A stretch of 64,000 nucleotides of DNA from Paenibacillus aceris (GCF_017874035.1 NZ_JAGGKV010000002.1:1-64000), one strand, 5' to 3'. Positions 1 through 8,206 are shown, numbered from the stretch's first letter. A program made the numbers and translations. Notes: generated by a model from the letters alone, not told the origin.

Positions 1-167
1 ATGGAGGAAACGAGCGGAAACAAACGCAAATTAACGTAATTCTAAGGTTACTGTTTCTTACACTGGTAACTCTCCGGAATTAGGGGGTCAAACCGCTCTC
101 TCACGCAAAGGGATCTTTTTGGCAAAATAGCGCCCTGTAGTTCCCCTACAAACATAGAAATTCTGTC

Positions 168-197
168 AAAAAAAAGAACCCGCGAAATCACGGGTTC
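168..197 (-). terminator. Intrinsic terminator after the methyltransferase gene
   Basis: Seven-base stem GAACCCG/CGGGTTC with a short loop. The A-run at 168-175 becomes a U-run on the minus-strand transcript. It lies just after the methyltransferase stop codon. Bases 1-167 hold no gene I can support. Confidence 0.8.
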
Positions 198-199
198 AA

Positions 200-850
200 T
201 TATTTGCTCCTGGCGATGATCGATTGGAAGTGGGGCTGCATATCCCCCATAGGAATGACATTGAAATGTTCAATGTCAAAAACGCTACACACCCGCTGCT
301 GGATATGCTCATCCTCATAAAAAGCGAAAAAACGTTGAGGTCTGTACGAGTCATTCTCCCAAATGCCTTCGCTCTCGTACCCGCCATACAGTCCTAGATA
401 AAAGAACCCATCAGGTTTAAGCACTCGCTTAATGTTCTTAAGCACTTGCTTAAGATTGCTTTTAGGCACATGCAGCAGCGTATTCATGGACCAAACAGCA
501 TCAAACGACGCTGGCTGCAGATCCAATGCAAAGAAATCCATGACAAAAGCTTCAAGTCCTTTTTCACGACAAATGGCGACCATCTCGTCCGATAGATCGA
601 TGCACACGACATCACAGCCTTGCGCTCTTAAATAGTCAGCCTGATGTCCCGGGCCGCTGCCGAGGTCCAACACCCGCTTACCGCTGCCGTTCTCCTGACT
701 GCTCCTATTTAATCTAGCAAGGAACAGGTTGAGCTCGTCTATTTTCCACGACTGCATGGTCTCTCCGTTTCGCAATCTTGCCTGTTGATCGTAACTCGCC
801 TTCAACACTTGTTTCACTTGGGAATCGTTCGGTGAATCCAAGCTCATCAT
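200..850 (-). CDS. Class I SAM-dependent methyltransferase
   Basis: A 216-residue small-molecule-type methyltransferase, probably cytosolic. The SAM-binding motif I VLDLGSGPG is at residues 60-68, the acidic end of strand beta-2 (IDLS) at 84-87, and the motif IV/V region FDAVWSMNTLLHV at 116-128. The Rossmann domain fills most of the protein, with an N-terminal helical cap of about 50 residues. The substrate cannot be read from the sequence. It is the last gene of a minus-strand run that begins with hrpB, 31 bases after the small acidic protein. Two ATG codons stand in tandem behind GAAGGGGG; the second (847) has better spacing. Confidence 0.85.
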   Translation of the reverse strand: MMSLDSPNDSQVKQVLKASYDQQARLRNGETMQSWKIDELNLFLARLNRSSQENGSGKRVLDLGSGPGHQADYLRAQGCDVVCIDLSDEMVAICREKGLEAFVMDFFALDLQPASFDAVWSMNTLLHVPKSNLKQVLKNIKRVLKPDGFFYLGLYGGYESEGIWENDSYRPQRFFAFYEDEHIQQRVCSVFDIEHFNVIPMGDMQPHFQSIIARSK

Positions 851-881
851 CCCCCTTCGGAGTCTCCCGCCCAGCTCCCGA

Positions 882-1145
882 CTATTTTTCTAGCGCCTGC
901 AGTCCCGCATTTACAAGCAGATCGAACCACTCGTCTTCTTCCAAAAGCTCTTCCACCGCTTCGATCTCCTCTTCCTTCCCCGATTCACTCAAAAAGTTCA
1001 GTGCATAGCTCCAATCGTTCTTACCCCGCAAGCTTTGAAGCGTAATTTCGTAGGGATGCTCATGTCCTTCTACACGAAATTGAACATGGCCGAGATAGCC
1101 GTCCTCTTTGCTGTGTTCCATGTCTGCTTTTAAAATATTAATCAT
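882..1145 (-). CDS. Small acidic conserved protein, function unknown
   Basis: An 87-residue soluble protein with a strongly acidic C-terminal half (EEEIEAVEELLEEDEWFDLL) and no membrane segment or known motif. I chose the ATG at 1145 because AGGA sits eight bases upstream; the in-frame ATG at 1151 has no usable spacing. The start overlaps the last eight bases of the hydrolase gene, which points to translational coupling. The size and acidic helix would suit a protein-interaction role, but I do not recognise the family. Confidence 0.65.
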   Translation of the reverse strand: MINILKADMEHSKEDGYLGHVQFRVEGHEHPYEITLQSLRGKNDWSYALNFLSESGKEEEIEAVEELLEEDEWFDLLVNAGLQALEK

Positions 1146-1899
1146 GTTCATCTTCCTTTTCTGTAATATGTCCCTCAAGTTTCACAAGTTCCACAAATTC
1201 CTCCAGCTGCGCCAACCACGTCCAAATCGTCTGAATCGTCGTTTGCAGGTTCGTTGCATCCTGCCAGATATAGGGTTTATGGTCTCTAAAATAATCGGCA
1301 TGTCCGCCAATAATTGGCAATGTTTTCCGGTGAATCGGAGCATGCTTCATCCGATGCCAGCGAGAAACACCAAAGCGGGACTTTATCCAGCCCCCCCACG
1401 TGCCTAGCCGCGGAATCGGGTCCGTCTTTTGGTCCAGTTGATTGGTCCCATCCAAATATAAAACGCGGCTCCTCAATTCCGGAGGAATCGCGCATCTTGG
1501 AGATCCGATTTGGATCACTCCTAGGATGGGGACGCCTTCCTTCATTAAAGCACCTGCCGCCTGGATCGACGCTACTGCTCCTGCACTGTGACCGATTAAA
1601 AGCAATTTCTGACCAGAGCTCAAATCGTCTGTGATCAGCTTCGTCAAGTTTTTGCCGCCATAACGGGATGGCTTCTGGTGGGCATTGTTCCAAAGATCGC
1701 TTGTTATTTCGCGAAGCTGCTTTTGCCGCTGCCGACTCCAATCTCCATACGGAAAATGAATGACAACGCGAACACTTACCCCCGCCTGTTCAAAGCAGGC
1801 AGCAAGCGCCGCGCCAAACCGGTCCAGAAAATCAGGCGCCGTCGCAAAGCCCGCAGTTATATAGATGACGATATCCTCCGTTGCGGAGTGAACGGTCAT
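1138..1899 (-). CDS. Alpha/beta hydrolase (lipase-like)
   Basis: A 253-residue serine hydrolase of the alpha/beta fold. The nucleophile elbow GHSAG is at residues 103-107 (Ser105) after the strand KLLLIGHS, and an N-terminal hydrophobic strand IVIYITAGF begins the core. A His-containing stretch near the C-terminus (HADYFRDHKPYI) could supply the catalytic His. No signal peptide is visible, so it is probably cytosolic. The substrate is unknown. It lies 42 bases after hrpB and overlaps the next gene, so the three are likely co-transcribed. Confidence 0.75.
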   Translation of the reverse strand: MTVHSATEDIVIYITAGFATAPDFLDRFGAALAACFEQAGVSVRVVIHFPYGDWSRQRQKQLREITSDLWNNAHQKPSRYGGKNLTKLITDDLSSGQKLLLIGHSAGAVASIQAAGALMKEGVPILGVIQIGSPRCAIPPELRSRVLYLDGTNQLDQKTDPIPRLGTWGGWIKSRFGVSRWHRMKHAPIHRKTLPIIGGHADYFRDHKPYIWQDATNLQTTIQTIWTWLAQLEEFVELVKLEGHITEKEDEHD

Positions 1900-1941
1900 G
1901 AATCACTCAGTTCCCTTCCCGGCACGACTCGTGCCAATAAG

Positions 1942-4428
1942 TCACACGCGCGGTTTGGCCCGATTGGTGGGGATGGCGGCCATCGGATTATCCGGCCAAT
2001 AATGCTTGGGGTAGCGGCCTTTGAGATCTTTTTTGACTTCGAAGTAAGCCTCGCGCCAAAAGCTCGCCAAATCCTTCGTCACCTGAACCGGACGCTGTGC
2101 GGGTGATAACAAATGCAAAATAAGTGGAATTCGGCCTTTTGCAATTCGCGGCGTGTCCGCCAAACCGAACATTTCTTGCAGCCGAACTGATAAAGTCGGC
2201 GATTCCATCACGCTATAATCAATGGGAATACGCGAACCACTAGGTACCTGAATGTGAGTAGGTGCCCACTCCTCCAACCTGCGTCGCTGCTCCCATGTTA
2301 GCATTTCCTCTAATATATTTGTCAAGTTAAGCCGCCCAAGTGAGCCTTTACTCGTCATGCCGTACAGATGGGGCGCTAACCAATCCTCTAAGGTTGCAAG
2401 CAGCGCTTCATCCCGCATATCCGGCCACTCGCCGGCATAGCTGTGCAGAAAAATAACACGCTGCTGCAGCTGCCGCGCACTGCGGTTCCAAGGAAGCAGC
2501 TCTAGTGATTCGGATTGAATGCCAGTAATCAAGGCTTGCACAAGCAGATCAGGATTTGGTTCCTGCAAAGGTTTTTCTTTCATAATAATAGCGCCCAGCC
2601 GCAAGCGTTGTCTGGCTTTAACGGTGCCGGCCGCTGAATCCCAGAGCACTTCCTGCTCCTGCTGCAACCGGCCGTCAAAGGCTTCCAGGAGCTCATCTTC
2701 CAGCACGGGGGCCGCTAAGTATATGCGGCTTTCCACCCCGCTGTCATCGAGCTCCGCTGCAACCAGATAGCGCTCATTCGAGAGCGCCTGCAGCTCAGGC
2801 AGCACAGCGCCGCGCCCGCTGCTGAGCAGGAACCGGCCCGTCGATCGCCGCTGCGCGACGCGATCGGGGTAAGCGAAGGCGAGCAGCAAGCCGCTCGCCG
2901 AAGACCGCTGCGCGCTCGGTCCGATGCCGAGCGACTGCATCAGCGCTTTGGCTTCCGCCGTAATCCGGCGGCACAAGCCAAAGTCAACGTCTGCGCGCTG
3001 CTCGCCCTGTGCAGCGCGCCAAAGCACTTCGATGCGGGTGCGCACATCCGCATCACGGCCGCGAGCGCTCGACAAAATGTCGCGCTCGCTCAGCATCACA
3101 GCGAGCTCGCACGCAAGCGCGCCGAGCTCAAGAGACTTAGCTTGCAGCACCATGTGCGCAAGCCGGGGGTGCAGACCTAGCGCTGCCATGCGCTTGCCAT
3201 GCGCGCTCAAGCCCCCATCCTCGTGCAATGCGCCTAACTGCACGAGGAGTTCCCGCGCCTGCTGGTATGCAGCAGCAGGCGGCGGGTCCAGCCAGACCAG
3301 CTCCGCTGGGTCTGTCACGCCCCAGGCGGCCAGCTCGAGCGCCAGCGGCGCCAGATCCGCTTCGCGGATCTCTGGCGTTGAGCTTGGCGCGAGCTGCCGC
3401 TGCTCGGTCTCGGTCCACAGGCGGTAGCACACGCCTGGACCGAGACGGCCGGCCCGGCCTCTGCGCTGATCGGCAGAGGCCGCGGACACTGGCACCGTCG
3501 TCAAGCGAGTCATGCCGGTGCGCGGCGAAAAACGCGGCACTCGCATGAGGCCGCTGTCGATCACAACCGTGATGCCTTCGACGGTTAGTGAAGTCTCGGC
3601 GATAGAGGTTGCGAGCACAACCTTCCGGTGCCCGGGCATACTGGGCATTAGCGCGCGGTCCTGCGCATCCTGGGCCAGATTCCCGTACAGAGGGGCAACT
3701 TCCACCTCTTTGCCCAGCTGCAGCGAGGCAAGACTGCCGGCAACACGGTGGATTTCGGCAGCGCCCGGAAGAAATACGAGCAGGCTGCCTTCGTCCGACG
3801 CAAGTGCTTGCCGAATACTTCTGACCACTGTGGTTTCAAGTCGTTCATCTTGTTTGGCACTCAAGTAATGCGTATTTATTGGATAAGTACGTCCTTCGCT
3901 TTGAATAATCGGAGCCTGATCCAGCATGTCCGCAACGGGTTCAGCTTCAATCGTTGCGGACATGACGAGAATTCGCAAATCCTCGCGCAGAAGTAATTGC
4001 GATTGCCGGCAGAGCGCAAGCCCTAGATCCGCATGCAAGCTTCGTTCGTGAAACTCATCAAAAATAACGATACCCACGCCTTCCAAAGCGGGATCTGTTT
4101 GGAGCATTCGGGTAAGGACTCCTTCGGTGATTACTTCAATCCGTGTGTTCGGTCCGATACACGTATCATTTTTCACCCGGTATCCGATGGTTTGGCCAAC
4201 CGCTTCATTCCGAAGTCGCGCCATATAACGGGCTGCAGCCCGTGCTGCCAGTCTTCTGGGCTCCAGCATAAGTATCTTTTTGTTTTGCAGCCATGATTCT
4301 TGCAACAGCGCAAGCGGAACTTGCGTCGTTTTCCCTGCACCAGGCTGGGCGACCAGTACCGCACATGAACGTGTTGATAATACTTCTATCAATTGCGGGA
4401 GTACGAGTTCAATCGGTAATGTATGCAT
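1942..4428 (-). CDS. hrpB: ATP-dependent RNA helicase HrpB (DEAH/DExH family)
   Basis: An 828-residue DExH helicase close to the usual HrpB length. Visible motifs: Walker A AQPGAGKTTQ at residues 27-36, DEFH at 124-127, SAT near 158, motif V TSIAETSLTVEGITVVID, motif VI QRRGRAGR, and the HrpB-type C-terminus with WPDNPMAAIPTNRAKP. The biological role of HrpB in most bacteria is unclear; RNA remodelling is inferred from the family. The start is the ATG at 4428, eight bases after GGAG; the GTG at 4437 has no ribosome site. The middle of the gene (about 2.8-3.6 kb) is much richer in GC than both ends. Confidence 0.93.
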   Translation of the reverse strand: MHTLPIELVLPQLIEVLSTRSCAVLVAQPGAGKTTQVPLALLQESWLQNKKILMLEPRRLAARAAARYMARLRNEAVGQTIGYRVKNDTCIGPNTRIEVITEGVLTRMLQTDPALEGVGIVIFDEFHERSLHADLGLALCRQSQLLLREDLRILVMSATIEAEPVADMLDQAPIIQSEGRTYPINTHYLSAKQDERLETTVVRSIRQALASDEGSLLVFLPGAAEIHRVAGSLASLQLGKEVEVAPLYGNLAQDAQDRALMPSMPGHRKVVLATSIAETSLTVEGITVVIDSGLMRVPRFSPRTGMTRLTTVPVSAASADQRRGRAGRLGPGVCYRLWTETEQRQLAPSSTPEIREADLAPLALELAAWGVTDPAELVWLDPPPAAAYQQARELLVQLGALHEDGGLSAHGKRMAALGLHPRLAHMVLQAKSLELGALACELAVMLSERDILSSARGRDADVRTRIEVLWRAAQGEQRADVDFGLCRRITAEAKALMQSLGIGPSAQRSSASGLLLAFAYPDRVAQRRSTGRFLLSSGRGAVLPELQALSNERYLVAAELDDSGVESRIYLAAPVLEDELLEAFDGRLQQEQEVLWDSAAGTVKARQRLRLGAIIMKEKPLQEPNPDLLVQALITGIQSESLELLPWNRSARQLQQRVIFLHSYAGEWPDMRDEALLATLEDWLAPHLYGMTSKGSLGRLNLTNILEEMLTWEQRRRLEEWAPTHIQVPSGSRIPIDYSVMESPTLSVRLQEMFGLADTPRIAKGRIPLILHLLSPAQRPVQVTKDLASFWREAYFEVKKDLKGRYPKHYWPDNPMAAIPTNRAKPRV

Positions 4429-4576
4429 TTCCTTCACTCCGAGCTTTCAGTTAAGTCTTGAGATCGATTGGACATTTGTCGAATATTGTTCGGAATTCCT
4501 CTTCTAAAAACTGTTCCTGACCCACTCAATCGTGTATACTGAAGAAATATCTGGTCACGAAAAGGAGAACATGAAG

Positions 4577-4831
4577 ATGAATGTACATGAAGCGATATCC
4601 AAACATTCGAATGCACAGCATATGCATCTCGTGCGATTTGCAGAACTGGATGCACAGCGCGAGAGCGCGATTGACGATGCTGTCGATCTGTGCAAAAGGG
4701 GGCTGCCGTTTACTGTTGATGCCATTAATGCGGTGACGGCTCGAATCATCGCCCATGCCAAAGAAGGTATTTCTCCTCTCCGTTCTTATGTAACCGAAGA
4801 CATGGTACGTGAATACGTAAACAAAGGGTAG
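4577..4831 (+). CDS. DUF2533 family protein (YpbS-like)
   Basis: An 84-residue soluble helical protein. It matches what I remember of the DUF2533/YpbS family of Bacillales: N-terminal MNVHEAISKHS, the central stretch AIDDAVDLCKRG, and the C-terminal VTEDMVREYV. Function unknown. AAGGAG at 4562-4567 is nine bases before the ATG at 4577; another ATG at 4571 is too close. It is divergent from hrpB and followed after 14 bases by a two-helix membrane peptide, probably in the same transcript. Confidence 0.75.
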   Translation: MNVHEAISKHSNAQHMHLVRFAELDAQRESAIDDAVDLCKRGLPFTVDAINAVTARIIAHAKEGISPLRSYVTEDMVREYVNKG

Positions 4832-4845
4832 GGAGATAAGGATCC

Positions 4846-5010
4846 ATGGGAATTCTCACTTTTATTGCAATGCTGCTTATAGGATCGGCCTTCAGTGCCG
4901 GATTCTTGCTTCTATTTAAGCGTAAAATCGTGCTTGGAATTGTGTGCTTCGGACTTTCCATCGCAGGTTATATCGCTTACGCCTACATAGCGAACAAATA
5001 CTTCGTCTAA
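4846..5010 (+). CDS. Small two-helix membrane protein
   Basis: A 54-residue ORF. It is almost entirely two hydrophobic helices (about residues 2-22 and 27-48) joined by the basic turn FKRK, with a polar tail NKYFV. Ribosome-site candidates GGGAG and AAGGA lie directly upstream. The gene is 14 bases after the DUF2533 gene and directly before a strong terminator, so the two probably form a small operon. Function unknown. The layout (spacing, ribosome site, terminator, hairpin-like membrane topology) is the support. Confidence 0.7.
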   Translation: MGILTFIAMLLIGSAFSAGFLLLFKRKIVLGIVCFGLSIAGYIAYAYIANKYFV

Positions 5011-5026
5011 CACATTGGGTCTTTGG

Positions 5027-5058
5027 AGAACCGGTCGGGTCGCCCGCACCGGTTCTTT
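5027..5058 (+). terminator. Intrinsic terminator after the two-helix membrane protein gene
   Basis: Nine-base stem AGAACCGGT/ACCGGTTCT (5027-5035 and 5048-5056) with an additional CGGG/CCCG pairing inside, then a short T-rich tail. It sits between convergent genes and may serve both. Confidence 0.75.
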
Positions 5059-5059
5059 G

Positions 5060-5707
5060 TCATGCGAACAGCGCATTCTTCTTTAACGTTTGAAAGACGA
5101 GGTCGAAATAAGCTGCAGGATGCGGCACCAAATCATCCAAAGTCACGTTATGACTCGCTTCTTCAAGTTGACCGTCTTGTCCCGTTTGATAGCCGCTGGC
5201 CTTCAGTTGTCCGATTTCTCCATGCACTAGACGCTCAAGCCCTGCCGCACTCACTTTAAATAAACCGGTAACCTCATCCGGCTGTAAAACATAATTCTCC
5301 AGAGGCTGATCGCAACGATAAATAAACACATGGCAAAACTCACGATCAATGAGGTCGTCCGACATCAGATCTTCTTCAGCGAACAACCCACAAGGGATTA
5401 ACTCGGCGAAATCCACGTCCAATCCTAATTCTTCGTGCAGTTCGCGTGCGCCGTCTTCAACCGTTTCCCCGGCTGATAGATGACCGGCACATGAAATGTC
5501 CAGCAAATTCGGAAACAAATCTTTATCAGGGTGTCTCAGCTGAAGCAGCAGAGCAGGCTCTCCCGCTTCCAAACTTACGATCCAGCACTGAAATGTTCGA
5601 TGCCATAAGCCTTTCGCATGTACTTCTGAGCGCGGCGCCGTCCCGAGCCAATTCATTTTCACATCATAAATATCGAACATTTCTTCTGACTTATTCATCG
5701 TGCTCAT
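5060..5707 (-). CDS. Nudix hydrolase
   Basis: A 215-residue Nudix protein. The Nudix box lies at residues 75-96 (GHLSAGETVEDGARELHEEL then GL), with the catalytic RE-x2-EE helix intact. There are only six residues between the first Glu (E81) and the RE pair, whereas the classical box has seven, so the loop is one residue short. The N-terminal part (KGLWHRTFQCWIV) resembles the isopentenyl-diphosphate-isomerase-like Nudix subgroup. Substrate unknown. GGGGAGG lies directly before the first ATG; the ATG at 5698 is an alternative start. Confidence 0.82.
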   Translation of the reverse strand: MSTMNKSEEMFDIYDVKMNWLGTAPRSEVHAKGLWHRTFQCWIVSLEAGEPALLLQLRHPDKDLFPNLLDISCAGHLSAGETVEDGARELHEELGLDVDFAELIPCGLFAEEDLMSDDLIDREFCHVFIYRCDQPLENYVLQPDEVTGLFKVSAAGLERLVHGEIGQLKASGYQTGQDGQLEEASHNVTLDDLVPHPAAYFDLVFQTLKKNALFA

Positions 5708-5736
5708 TTCCTCCCCAAACCAAACTGACGAAATCG

Positions 5737-5991
5737 CTATCTGCGCGATTTTTTTGATATTTTCATAGCATACAGGTCTTCTTCTAACACGCTCATTCTC
5801 TCCATCATCGTTTTGCTTGCATCTTCGATGGCATGATTATAAATAGGCGCTGTCAACTGTCCGATCATATAATCGATTAATTGTTCTGCCGCTAAGTTGC
5901 CCATTGTGACCCCGTGGTCTGACTCCATATGCTCCTGCAAATCAATAATCAATGCTTCCTTCTCTTCCTTCGGTAGTTTCAATGGTTTCAT
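5737..5991 (-). CDS. DUF2164 family protein
   Basis: An 84-residue soluble protein. The pattern LPKEEKEALIIDLQEHM, then GNLAAEQLIDYMIGQLTAPIYN and AIEDAS, matches DUF2164. Function unknown in the family. It lies 11 bases after the Dabb-domain gene and 29 bases before the Nudix gene on the same strand, so the three may share a transcript. Confidence 0.75.
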   Translation of the reverse strand: MKPLKLPKEEKEALIIDLQEHMESDHGVTMGNLAAEQLIDYMIGQLTAPIYNHAIEDASKTMMERMSVLEEDLYAMKISKKSRR

Positions 5992-6002
5992 TTCAAAGCT
6001 CC

Positions 6003-6311
6003 TTACTCAAATATCGTTAAATCGATTTCTTGAAAACGGCAAACTTCTTTTACCCAGCGCTCTGCTACATAATGCGTATGTACGGGATGGACATTGTACC
6101 CGTCATAAGCCTCCTGATCGGCAAAAACCATCGAAAACCCAAAATCGTAATCCGTCTTGGCACTCACTTGACGAAATACTTCAAACTGCTCAACGCCAGG
6201 TATTGCCGCAAGCTCATTAGCGCTTCCTCTTAAGAATTGTTCTGCTTCCGGAGTATCCTTGCCAACATGCAAATTAAAAACAACCATATGTTTAATACGC
6301 TTTGAATTCAT
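6003..6311 (-). CDS. Dabb-family stress-responsive alpha/beta-barrel protein
   Basis: A 102-residue ferredoxin-like fold protein of the Dabb type. It has the typical start KHMVVFNLH, the central GVEQFEVFRQVSAKTDYDFGF and the C-terminal HPVHTHYVAERW. Such proteins form dimers with a small hydrophobic cavity and are linked to stress or to small-molecule turnover; the ligand here is unknown. It is first in a minus-strand run with DUF2164 and Nudix genes. Confidence 0.78.
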   Translation of the reverse strand: MNSKRIKHMVVFNLHVGKDTPEAEQFLRGSANELAAIPGVEQFEVFRQVSAKTDYDFGFSMVFADQEAYDGYNVHPVHTHYVAERWVKEVCRFQEIDLTIFE

Positions 6312-6456
6312 CGTCTCAGTTCTCCTTTTTTATCCAACTTCACTTATTATAGCGGATTTTGCCCAACCGAACTACACAGCCCTGTCGGAATAAAATAAGC
6401 AACAAGTGTACACGTTAAGCCTGAACGTAAAACTGACCTAGGAAGGATGACTAACG

Positions 6457-6633
6457 ATGGAAAATAAAAAGCATACAGGCAATTACAAGGGTACAACGAA
6501 TATGAATGCAAAGAATCAAGACCTGGAGTTCGTTAATGACACCTTAGAAAACGCACCAAGCCTAACTTCCGTCAATCTGGCAAAAGATGATATCAGCGAA
6601 GACAATGAAGGGCATCAGTTAAATCAGAAGTAA
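6457..6633 (+). CDS. Small hydrophilic protein, function unknown
   Basis: A 58-residue ORF. GGAAGGA lies nine bases before the ATG and a hairpin terminator follows within 20 bases. The product is very polar and probably unstructured: Asn-rich N-terminal half (MENKKHTGNYKGTTNMNAKN), acidic C-terminal half. No Cys or Trp, no hydrophobic core. Small spore-associated or stress proteins often look like this, but I cannot assign it. Confidence 0.55.
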   Translation: MENKKHTGNYKGTTNMNAKNQDLEFVNDTLENAPSLTSVNLAKDDISEDNEGHQLNQK

Positions 6634-6652
6634 ACCGGCAATCCTCTGGCGT

Positions 6653-6704
6653 AGGGCAGATAGCTATTCCGATACTTGATCGGAGCGCTTTCTGCTCTAT
6701 TTTG
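6653..6704 (+). terminator. Imperfect intrinsic terminator
   Basis: Long interrupted hairpin: GCAGA/TCTGC, AGC/GCT and CCGAT/ATCGG around a four-base loop, then TATTTTG. It follows the small hydrophilic-protein gene. Confidence 0.55.
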
Positions 6705-6778
6705 CTTCCCTGAACTTGGCATCCCCTTTGGCTTGCGATACTATAAGAAGGAATAAGTTAAGAGGAGGTTGTCACACT

Positions 6779-7768
6779 TTGGAACAAGTTATCGTCATTG
6801 GAGCGGGGCCTTGCGGCTTGTCCGCCGCTATCGCTTTACAACGTGAGGGGCTGTCGCCTTTACTTATAGAAAAAAATTGTATCGTGAACGCTATTTATCA
6901 ATATCCTACCTATTTACAGTTTTTCAGTACGCCGGAGCTGCTTGAAATTGGCGGCTATCCATTCTCCACCCCTCATGAAAAGCCATATCGCCAAGAAGCT
7001 TTGGTTTACTATAGAGAGGTAGCTCGAAGAGAAAAGCTGCGTATACATTCCTATGAGGAAGTTGTTTCTATTGAAAAAATAGAGTCGGGATTTATTGTCC
7101 ATACAGAGAATCAATTCGGTCAAAAAACTACGTACACGACTAAACAAGTTATCGTTGCTACCGGCTATTTCGATCATCCTAACATGCTCGGGATACCTGG
7201 AGAAGAGCTGCCAAAAACGACGCACTACTATAAAGAAGCCCATCCCTATTCGGGAGCCAAAGTAGCCATTATCGGCGGAAACAATTCCGCTGTTGATGCA
7301 GCTATGGATTTGCTTAGAGTTGGCGCTGAAGTTACGGTTATTTATCGAGGAAAAGACTTCTCAGCCAATATTAAACCGTGGGTTCGTCCGACATTTGAAA
7401 GCATGGTGAACAAGGGCAGAATCCAGATGTGGTTTAACTCCCAAGTCGCAAGGATTGAAGAACAGGCGATCATGGTGCGAAAAGAACACGAAGAAGTCAT
7501 GCTGGATAATGACTTTGTGCTTGCCCTTACAGGCTTCCGGCCGGATCGGGGGCTTCTGACATCGCTCGGCGTCGGTTTTCATGAAGAAACGAATGCCCCG
7601 CTCGTTAATCCTGATACGATGGAAACAAGCATCCCTGGCCTATACGTAGCAGGAGTAGTCGCCTCATCCAAATACGATGCGAATGAGATATTCATCGAAA
7701 CAGGACGCATGCACGGTCTGGCGATTACCAAACATATCATATCTGTAAGGAACCTTCAATCTAGCTGA
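6779..7768 (+). CDS. ypdA: YpdA-family FAD/NAD(P)-binding oxidoreductase (bacillithiol disulfide reductase, Bdr)
   Basis: A 329-residue flavoprotein. The FAD-binding motif VIGAGPCGLSAA is at residues 6-17, with Cys12 at the position of the conserved YpdA cysteine. A second nucleotide-binding stretch KVAIIGGNNSAVDAAM lies at about 162-177, and the C-terminal FAD contact PGLYVAGV is present. YpdA reduces bacillithiol disulfide with NADPH in the cytosol (established in Staphylococcus aureus). The start is the TTG at 6779 because AGGAGG ends ten bases upstream; the ATG at 6716 has no ribosome site. It belongs with the ytxJ and bshB2 genes elsewhere in the window. Confidence 0.9.
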   Translation: MEQVIVIGAGPCGLSAAIALQREGLSPLLIEKNCIVNAIYQYPTYLQFFSTPELLEIGGYPFSTPHEKPYRQEALVYYREVARREKLRIHSYEEVVSIEKIESGFIVHTENQFGQKTTYTTKQVIVATGYFDHPNMLGIPGEELPKTTHYYKEAHPYSGAKVAIIGGNNSAVDAAMDLLRVGAEVTVIYRGKDFSANIKPWVRPTFESMVNKGRIQMWFNSQVARIEEQAIMVRKEHEEVMLDNDFVLALTGFRPDRGLLTSLGVGFHEETNAPLVNPDTMETSIPGLYVAGVVASSKYDANEIFIETGRMHGLAITKHIISVRNLQSS

Positions 7769-7783
7769 TTGGAGGTTTTTTTC
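7752..7783 (+). terminator. Intrinsic terminator after ypdA
   Basis: Ten-base stem ACCTTCAATC/GATTGGAGGT with one G-U pair, then seven T. The ypdA stop codon lies in the loop. Confidence 0.9.
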
Positions 7784-7817
7784 TATGAAAATTTTCCCTT
7801 TTTTTCAGAGATTCCTC

Positions 7818-7867
7818 TTCCAATACGAACGTTTGTTTGTTATAATAAAAACAAGAACAAATGTTCC
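7818..7867 (+). promoter_or_regulatory. Promoter flanked by two LexA-like (SOS) boxes
   Basis: The -10 TATAAT is at 7841-7846, with a weak -35 TTCCAA at 7818-7823 (17-base spacer). Box 1, CGAACGTTTGTTTG at 7826-7839, lies in the spacer and matches the Bacillota LexA consensus CGAACRNRYGTTYG at 13 of 14 positions. Box 2, AGAACAAATGTTCC at 7854-7867, lies just after the transcription start and matches 12 of 14. Confidence 0.7.
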
Positions 7868-7889
7868 ATTTAGATGAGGAGGTAGTTAC

Positions 7890-8192
7890 ATGATGAACGC
7901 CAGTCACAATTTCCGGTTTATTGAGAGAGATTATTGGTACCACAAGGCATTGTGTGACACTGACCATCTTCTCCCTGGACAGATAGACGCCATGCTGGAT
8001 GAGGCGCATTCCCACTACGCCGATTACACGTTTAAGTTTTATGACGACGGCTCAGTGATAATCATAGACAACGACACGAACAATCGTATTAAACCAAGAG
8101 AGTTAACTGGCGCCGTATACGACTTTTATGTGCGCAAGCGGATCTATTTAATTAAATATAACTTGATGGAGAAACAGCTCCAATATGCCTGA
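7890..8192 (+). CDS. Small protein under probable SOS control, function unknown
   Basis: A 100-residue soluble protein rich in aromatic residues and Asp (FKFYDDGSVIIIDNDTNN, YDFYVRKRIYLIKYN). No domain recognised. GAGGAGG is seven bases before the first ATG. Two LexA-like boxes surround its TATAAT promoter, so it is probably induced by DNA damage. It is convergent with tag, which has the same kind of promoter, and both share one terminator. A role in the damage response is inference from this context only. Confidence 0.7.
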   Translation: MMNASHNFRFIERDYWYHKALCDTDHLLPGQIDAMLDEAHSHYADYTFKFYDDGSVIIIDNDTNNRIKPRELTGAVYDFYVRKRIYLIKYNLMEKQLQYA

Positions 8193-8206
8193 GAAGAAGC
8201 ACACAT

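Noticed and set aside
1..167. Short ATG-started frame and patchy repeat-like bases at the window start
   Set aside because: The frame closes after 12 codons and I cannot recognise a repeat family from one copy; nothing supportable.
2924..3427. Long plus-strand frames inside hrpB
   Set aside because: Antisense shadows caused by high GC in the hrpB core; Ser/Arg-rich and without ribosome sites.
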